Position numbers and translations under genes: made by a program | The notes under the pieces: generated by a model | The model's input: only the letters and a program-made list of their open reading frames with translations | What the model was told of the DNA's origin: nothing | Databases searched by the model: none | In this document: positions 59,506 through 64,000 of the stretch, in pieces | Position numbering within the stretch: the first letter of the stretch is position 1 | Layout: each line of letters opens with the position of its first letter | Assembly: GCA_023460235.1 (NCBI GenBank) | Contig: JAEWRE010000030.1 | Coordinates: forward strand, 52,508 to 116,507 | Direction: 5' to 3' | Length of the DNA stretch: 64,000 nt | From: Bacillota bacterium | GTDB lineage: Bacteria; Bacillota; Clostridia; TANB77; CAG-465

Positions 59506-61814
59506 TGGAAGAACTTTTAGAAAAATTAAATGATAGACAAAAAGAGGCTGTTGAATATGTGGATGGTCCACTACTTATACTTGCAGGTGCAGGGAGTGGA
59601 AAAACAAGAGTACTTACATACAAAATTGCTTATCTTTTAGAAAAGAACATAGTAAAACCATGGGAGATACTTGCAATTACCTTTACAAATAAAGCAGCAA
59701 AAGAAATGAAAGAAAGAGTATCATCATTAGTTAGTACTGAAGAAGCAAGTAGTCTTTGGCTTGGAACTTTCCATTCAATTTGTGTTAGAATTTTAAGAAG
59801 AGAAATAGAATTACTAGGATATTCAAAAGATTTTAATATATTTGATGAATTAGATAAAGATAAAGTAATTAAAGAGATAATTAAAAAGATGAATATTGAT
59901 GATAAACAATATCCAGTATCATCAATTAAATATGAAATAGGTAGAGCAAAAGATCAAATGAAATCTCCAGAAGCTTATCTAAATGATGTAGCAGGCGATT
60001 TTAGACGTCAAAAAATAGGTGAAATATATAGAGAGTATCAAACTACTTTAAAGAAAAATAATGCTATTGATTTTGACGATATTATAGTACTTACTGTTGA
60101 CGTTTTCTTAAAACATAGTGACAGATTATCATACTATCAAAGCAAATTTAAATACTTACTTGTAGATGAGTATCAAGATACAAATAAAATACAATTTTTA
60201 TTAATTAGTTTACTTTCATCTTCTCACGGAAATATATGTGTAGTTGGTGATGAATCTCAAAGTATATATGGCTTTAGAGGCGCTGATATTGCTAATATAT
60301 TAAATTTTGAAAAGGAATTTCCAGAAAGTAAGATAATAAAACTAGAAGAAAATTACAGAAGCAGTAAAACTATTTTAAATGCTGCTAATGAAGTAATAAA
60401 ACATAATAAATCAAAGATAGATAAAAATCTTTGGACTCAAAATATAGAAGGAGATAAAATAGAATATAAAACTCTTAATAACGAATATGAAGAAATCGAA
60501 TATATAGTTGATAAAATAGATGCACTATGTAGAAAAGAAAATAGAAACTATTCGGATTTTGCAGTGTTATTTAGGACTAATGCCCAAGCACGTGTACTTG
60601 AAGAAGTTTTTATGCGCTCAGGTACTCCATATAAATTAATTGGTGGATTAAAGTTCTATGCAAGAAAAGAAATAAAAGACTTAACAAGTTATTTAAAATT
60701 AATTCAAAATCCTAATGATGATATAGCTCTAAAGAGAATAATAAATGAACCTAAACGTGGAATAGGTGATACAGCTGTTGATAGATTAGCAGAGATAGCT
60801 GATTCTCAAGATACATCAATTTTTAATGTTATATGTGATAGTAATAATTTAACAGGAATTAGAAGTGCTGGAAATATAATAATGTTTAGAGATATGATGA
60901 AAGAACTTATGGATGTAAAAGAAACAGTATCAATATCTGAACTTATGAAACTTATACTAAAAAAATCAGGCTATGAAGCAATGTTAAATGAAGAAAACAA
61001 TAAAGAGGCTGAAATAAGATTTGAGAACTTAATGGAATTCATTGGTGTTGCTATTGAATTTGAAAAAGAAAATGCAGATAATACCCTTTCTTACTTCTTA
61101 GAAAGCATAGCCTTAGTATCAGATGTAGATAACTTAGAAGAAGGAACTGCTGCTGTAACTCTTATGACTATGCATAGTGCTAAAGGATTAGAATATAACA
61201 TTGTATTTCTTGTTGGTATGGAAGAAGGATTATTTCCTTCAAAAAGATCAATGGATGAGGATGAAGAAGTAGAAGAAGAGAGAAGGCTTTGCTATGTTGG
61301 AATAACTAGAGCAAAAGAGAAGTTATATATAACTAACACTTCAAAGAGAACTCTTTATGGGTCTACTACATATTCAATGCCATCAAGATTTATAGATGAA
61401 ATACCAGTCGACCTTTACTCTGATTCTTCAAAAGATCAAATTTCACTTAGAAAGAAAAAATCAGAAAAATATTTAGACGATGAATTTAATTCAGCTGAAA
61501 AAGTAATTGATAGAACATTTAATTCATATAGCTCTACAATTAGCAAGCCATCATCTAAGTTTGGACTTAGTGTTGATAGCTTCTTAAAAAATATAAATGG
61601 TATAAATGTTTCAAAAAGTCCAGCTTTTTCAAGTAGTCCAAGTACTTCAAATGAATATAGTGTGGGACAGAAAGTTAAACATAAGAAATTTGGTGTTGGA
61701 ATTATAAAATCGGTATCTGAAGAAGGTGACGATATAAAACTTGAAATAATATTTGAAACATCAGGATTTAAGAGACTTATGGCAAACTTTACTCCACTTG
61801 AAATTATAGAGTAA
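59505..61814 (+). CDS. pcrA: ATP-dependent DNA helicase PcrA/UvrD
   Basis: The 769-residue protein begins LNDRQKEAVEYVDGPLLILA with Walker A GAGSGKTRVLTYKIA, then GTFHSICVRILRR, VDEYQDTNKIQF, GDESQSIYGFRGAD and the C-terminal motif VTLMTMHSAKGLEYNIVFLV. A C-terminal Tudor-like region (VGQKVKHKKFGVGIIKSVSE) is typical of PcrA. It unwinds 3'-5' and works in repair and in plasmid replication. It overlaps the DUF6873 gene by one base. Confidence 0.97.
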   Translation: MEELLEKLNDRQKEAVEYVDGPLLILAGAGSGKTRVLTYKIAYLLEKNIVKPWEILAITFTNKAAKEMKERVSSLVSTEEASSLWLGTFHSICVRILRREIELLGYSKDFNIFDELDKDKVIKEIIKKMNIDDKQYPVSSIKYEIGRAKDQMKSPEAYLNDVAGDFRRQKIGEIYREYQTTLKKNNAIDFDDIIVLTVDVFLKHSDRLSYYQSKFKYLLVDEYQDTNKIQFLLISLLSSSHGNICVVGDESQSIYGFRGADIANILNFEKEFPESKIIKLEENYRSSKTILNAANEVIKHNKSKIDKNLWTQNIEGDKIEYKTLNNEYEEIEYIVDKIDALCRKENRNYSDFAVLFRTNAQARVLEEVFMRSGTPYKLIGGLKFYARKEIKDLTSYLKLIQNPNDDIALKRIINEPKRGIGDTAVDRLAEIADSQDTSIFNVICDSNNLTGIRSAGNIIMFRDMMKELMDVKETVSISELMKLILKKSGYEAMLNEENNKEAEIRFENLMEFIGVAIEFEKENADNTLSYFLESIALVSDVDNLEEGTAAVTLMTMHSAKGLEYNIVFLVGMEEGLFPSKRSMDEDEEVEEERRLCYVGITRAKEKLYITNTSKRTLYGSTTYSMPSRFIDEIPVDLYSDSSKDQISLRKKKSEKYLDDEFNSAEKVIDRTFNSYSSTISKPSSKFGLSVDSFLKNINGINVSKSPAFSSSPSTSNEYSVGQKVKHKKFGVGIIKSVSEEGDDIKLEIIFETSGFKRLMANFTPLEIIE

Positions 61815-61907
61815 ATATATATTAAAATTTATATATGAATTTAGTATCATAATTTTATTTGTTACATATATTTAAAATATGTAATAAATAAAATTAAGGG
61901 GTATTTG

Positions 61908-62171
61908 ATGAAATATATAAAAAAACCAGTGATTGTGGAAGCCTTTAGATTACATGTTGATAATGAAATACCAGAGTGGTTTATAGAAAAATTAGAGGAA
62001 CATAAGATTATACTTTTAGATGATGGGAATTGCTTAATAAATACATTAGAGGGAGTTATTCATAGTCAAAAAGGTGACTATATAGTAAAGGATTTTAATG
62101 GAGAGGTGTATTCTTGTGAATCAGACTTATTTGAAAAAACACATGAGAAGATTAGTGGTAATAATATTTAA
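61908..62171 (+). CDS. Small hypothetical protein, phage-like
   Basis: The ATG at 61908 follows AAGGGGTATTTG. The 87-residue protein begins KYIKKPVIVEAFRL and ends with GDYIVKDFNGEVYSCESDLF, a pattern often seen in small phage or prophage proteins. No other phage genes are nearby. It lies 17 bases before ddl. Confidence 0.65.
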   Translation: MKYIKKPVIVEAFRLHVDNEIPEWFIEKLEEHKIILLDDGNCLINTLEGVIHSQKGDYIVKDFNGEVYSCESDLFEKTHEKISGNNI

Positions 62172-62188
62172 AGAAAAGAGTTGATTAT

Positions 62189-63238
62189 ATGGAAAGTATA
62201 AATAGAAAGATAAAAGTTGTTGTTGTTTTTGGTGGTATGTCATCAGAGCATGGGGTATCATGTATTTCTGCATATAATATATTAAGTAATATTGATTATG
62301 AAAAATATGAAGTATATAAAATTGGAATAGCAAAAGACGGTATTTGGTATGAATATACTGGGGATAATGAATATTTAAATGATGATAAATGGATAAATGA
62401 TACATCAAATTGCATAAAAATAAATGATGTATTTACTAAGTTAAAAGAATATGATGTTGCATTTCCAATTCTTCATGGTAAATATGGTGAAGATGGTACT
62501 ATTCAAGGACTATTTGAAATATCTGGCATAAAATACGTTGGATGTAAGGTTCTTGGAAGTGCAATTGCAATGAATAAGACTTTAGCAAAAAAAATAGTAA
62601 AAAATGAAGGGATAAATATTGTTGATTATGTTGAATTAACTGATAAAAAATATAATAGCATAATTGAAAACGAAGAAGAATTTCAACAGTTTATATTTGA
62701 TGTAGAAGAAAAAATAGGACTTCCACTTATTGTAAAACCTAATAGAGAAGGTTCTTCATATGGTGTTTCTAAAGTTGAAACTATAGGAGAATTAAAAAAT
62801 GCTCTTGAAGAATCTTTTAAATTTGATAATGCATTACTAATAGAAAAATATATATCAAATAGACAAGAAATAGAGTGTGCAGTTATAGAAGATGGATTTA
62901 ATATATATGCTTCAACACCAGGTGAAATAGTTTCAGCAAATGAGCTTTATGATTTTAATGCAAAGTATGAAAATGATGATTCATATGCAAAAATACCATG
63001 TGATATTTCAGAAGAAAATATAGAAAAAATAAAAGAATATTCTAAAAAGATATTTAGAAGTTTAGAATTATCATCACTTAGTAGAGTAGATTTTTTTGTA
63101 AGTGATGGAAATGTATATTTTAATGAGGTAAATACATTGCCTGGATTTACAACAATTAGTATGTATCCTAAAATGCTTATACATGATGGTATAGAATACA
63201 AAAAAATAATTGATACACTTATTGAAAATGTATTGTAG
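62189..63238 (+). CDS. ddl: D-alanine--D-alanine ligase
   Basis: The 349-residue protein begins KVVVVFGGMSSEHGVSCISA, the Ddl N-terminus, has FPILHGKYGEDGTIQGLFEI, then the ATP-grasp part KPNREGSSYGVSKVE and FNEVNTLPGFTTISMYPKM. It joins two D-Ala for peptidoglycan. The omega-loop region (VSANELYDFNAKYEND) has the YDFNAKY pattern; the choice between D-Ala and D-Lac needs experiment. A terminator follows. Confidence 0.95.
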   Translation: MESINRKIKVVVVFGGMSSEHGVSCISAYNILSNIDYEKYEVYKIGIAKDGIWYEYTGDNEYLNDDKWINDTSNCIKINDVFTKLKEYDVAFPILHGKYGEDGTIQGLFEISGIKYVGCKVLGSAIAMNKTLAKKIVKNEGINIVDYVELTDKKYNSIIENEEEFQQFIFDVEEKIGLPLIVKPNREGSSYGVSKVETIGELKNALEESFKFDNALLIEKYISNRQEIECAVIEDGFNIYASTPGEIVSANELYDFNAKYENDDSYAKIPCDISEENIEKIKEYSKKIFRSLELSSLSRVDFFVSDGNVYFNEVNTLPGFTTISMYPKMLIHDGIEYKKIIDTLIENVL

Positions 63239-63264
63239 AAAAAAATAATAATTAAATATGATAA

Positions 63265-63294
63265 AGTCACACTATTGAAAATAGTGTGATTTTG
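63265..63294 (+). terminator. Terminator after ddl
   Basis: TCACACTATT (63267-63276) pairs with AATAGTGTGA, followed by TTTTG. Confidence 0.8.
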
Positions 63295-63345
63295 CTATAT
63301 ACTATATTTATTAAGAAAAAATTGTATAATGAAAAGAGGAAACTT

Positions 63346-64000
63346 ATGAAAAGAAGAGGAATAAGTTTAATAGTATTAATAATAACGATAATAGTTATTG
63401 TTATACTAGCCGGAGCAGTAATATTAAACTTGAGTAAAAATAATCCAATAGATAGCGCAAGAAAGGCAAAGTTTGTAAATGATATAGATACATTTAAAAG
63501 TGAACTATCTTTGTATGAATTAAATAAAATGTCAAGTAGTACAGGCTCATATGATCCAAAAACATTAAATGCAACAAAAGATACAATGCATGAAAATGGT
63601 AATGAGGTTTTGAATTCAAATATAATAACTGTAATATCTTCAATGAAGGGGACAGACTATGACAGTAAACTTGAGATAATAGCAGGAGAACTAGTATATG
63701 TAGGAGATAGTGAAAAAGAATCAAACTGGGTAGATGGAATAATAGAATCAAAAAACTTTAAAATCAATGTTACAACAATACCAGATATGGATAATATACA
63801 AGGAAAAATAACTCTAACAGGATATCTAGTAGATGAAAAAAAGATACAATACTATAGAGTATATATATCAACATCAAATACAACATTTTCAGAGACACCA
63901 GATAAAGAAATAACAGATCAAAGTAAAGAAGTGACATTTAATTTAAATAACTTAATACCAAATAAAGAGTACTATATAAAAGTAGAACTGAAGATGGAAA
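63346..64000 (+). CDS. Prepilin-like surface protein, N-terminal part (runs past window end)
   Basis: An ATG at 63346 with AGAGGA upstream opens a frame that is still open at the window edge (218 codons). Residues ~4-24 are the prepilin-like helix (RRGISLIVLIITIIVIVILA), followed by SKNNPIDSARKAKFVNDIDT, closely matching the proteins at 19637 and 33188. Residues ~135-218 have ITLTGYLVDEKKIQYYRVYI and LNNLIPNKEYYIKVEL, the pattern of a fibronectin type III domain. The rest of the cargo is outside the window. It is convergent with nothing visible. Confidence 0.78.
   Translation, partial: MKRRGISLIVLIITIIVIVILAGAVILNLSKNNPIDSARKAKFVNDIDTFKSELSLYELNKMSSSTGSYDPKTLNATKDTMHENGNEVLNSNIITVISSMKGTDYDSKLEIIAGELVYVGDSEKESNWVDGIIESKNFKINVTTIPDMDNIQGKITLTGYLVDEKKIQYYRVYISTSNTTFSETPDKEITDQSKEVTFNLNNLIPNKEYYIKVELKME

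Overview
The window is about 64 kb of very AT-rich DNA from an endospore-forming member of the Firmicutes, most likely a clostridial lineage. Evidence for sporulation is a spoVAC-spoVAD-spoVAE operon, spoIIP, sleB-ypeB, a BofA-type protein, a CotF-type coat protein and a collagen-like spore-surface protein. Ribosome-binding sites are strong AGGAGG types, and sigma-A promoters (TTGACA-17-TATAAT) can be read directly. A SOS box precedes recA and a CIRCE element precedes groES. No tRNA, rRNA or CRISPR array was seen.

Layout. 1-5 kb: the end of an FtsX-type ABC permease, one IS200 element, and a LemA protein between two TPM-domain proteins. 5-13.3 kb: an accessory run of small, mostly plus-strand genes (Nudix hydrolases, GNAT acetyltransferases including an AAC(6')-like one, a uracil-DNA glycosylase, an alpha/beta hydrolase, a TfoX-N protein, an XRE regulator, a sigma-factor/membrane-domain fusion) with an IS3 remnant. 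13.3-23.6 kb: a further run of plus-strand genes punctuated by five copies of a repeat made of a terminator hairpin, a copy of the rpsI 3' end and a conserved segment of about 75 bp. It stops exactly at the rpsI stop codon and looks like serial insertion of small cassettes at that site. 23.6-43.9 kb: mainly core genes: rplM-rpsI, an HD-EAL protein, recA-recX-deoD-scpA, groES-groEL, a GH18 protein with a prepilin-like N-terminus, mrnC, coat and spoVA genes, a phosphatase-HD pair, a DivIVA-like protein, spoIIP and topA. 44-64 kb: a toxN-like toxin gene, frr-cdsA-rseP, an epimerase, bofA, sleB-ypeB, corA, a large helicase with seven exact 77-residue repeats, a TetR-membrane protein-flavodoxin operon, a DUF6873-like gene coupled to pcrA, ddl, and the start of a third prepilin-like protein.

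How the genes work together. SpoVAC/D/E move dipicolinic acid, SleB and YpeB degrade cortex at germination, SpoIIP acts in engulfment, BofA restrains pro-sigma-K processing, and coat and collagen-like proteins form the spore surface. RecA, RecX and PcrA handle DNA repair; GroES/GroEL respond to heat. frr-cdsA-rseP combines translation recycling, phospholipid synthesis and intramembrane proteolysis.

The most interesting items are the rpsI-anchored cassette array, the family of proteins that share one prepilin-like N-terminus but carry different C-terminal cargo, the ToxN-like gene without a recognisable antitoxin repeat array or ordinary start codon, and the repeat helicase. Three genes carry a single-base frameshift that can be located exactly; sequencing error cannot be excluded from the sequence alone.
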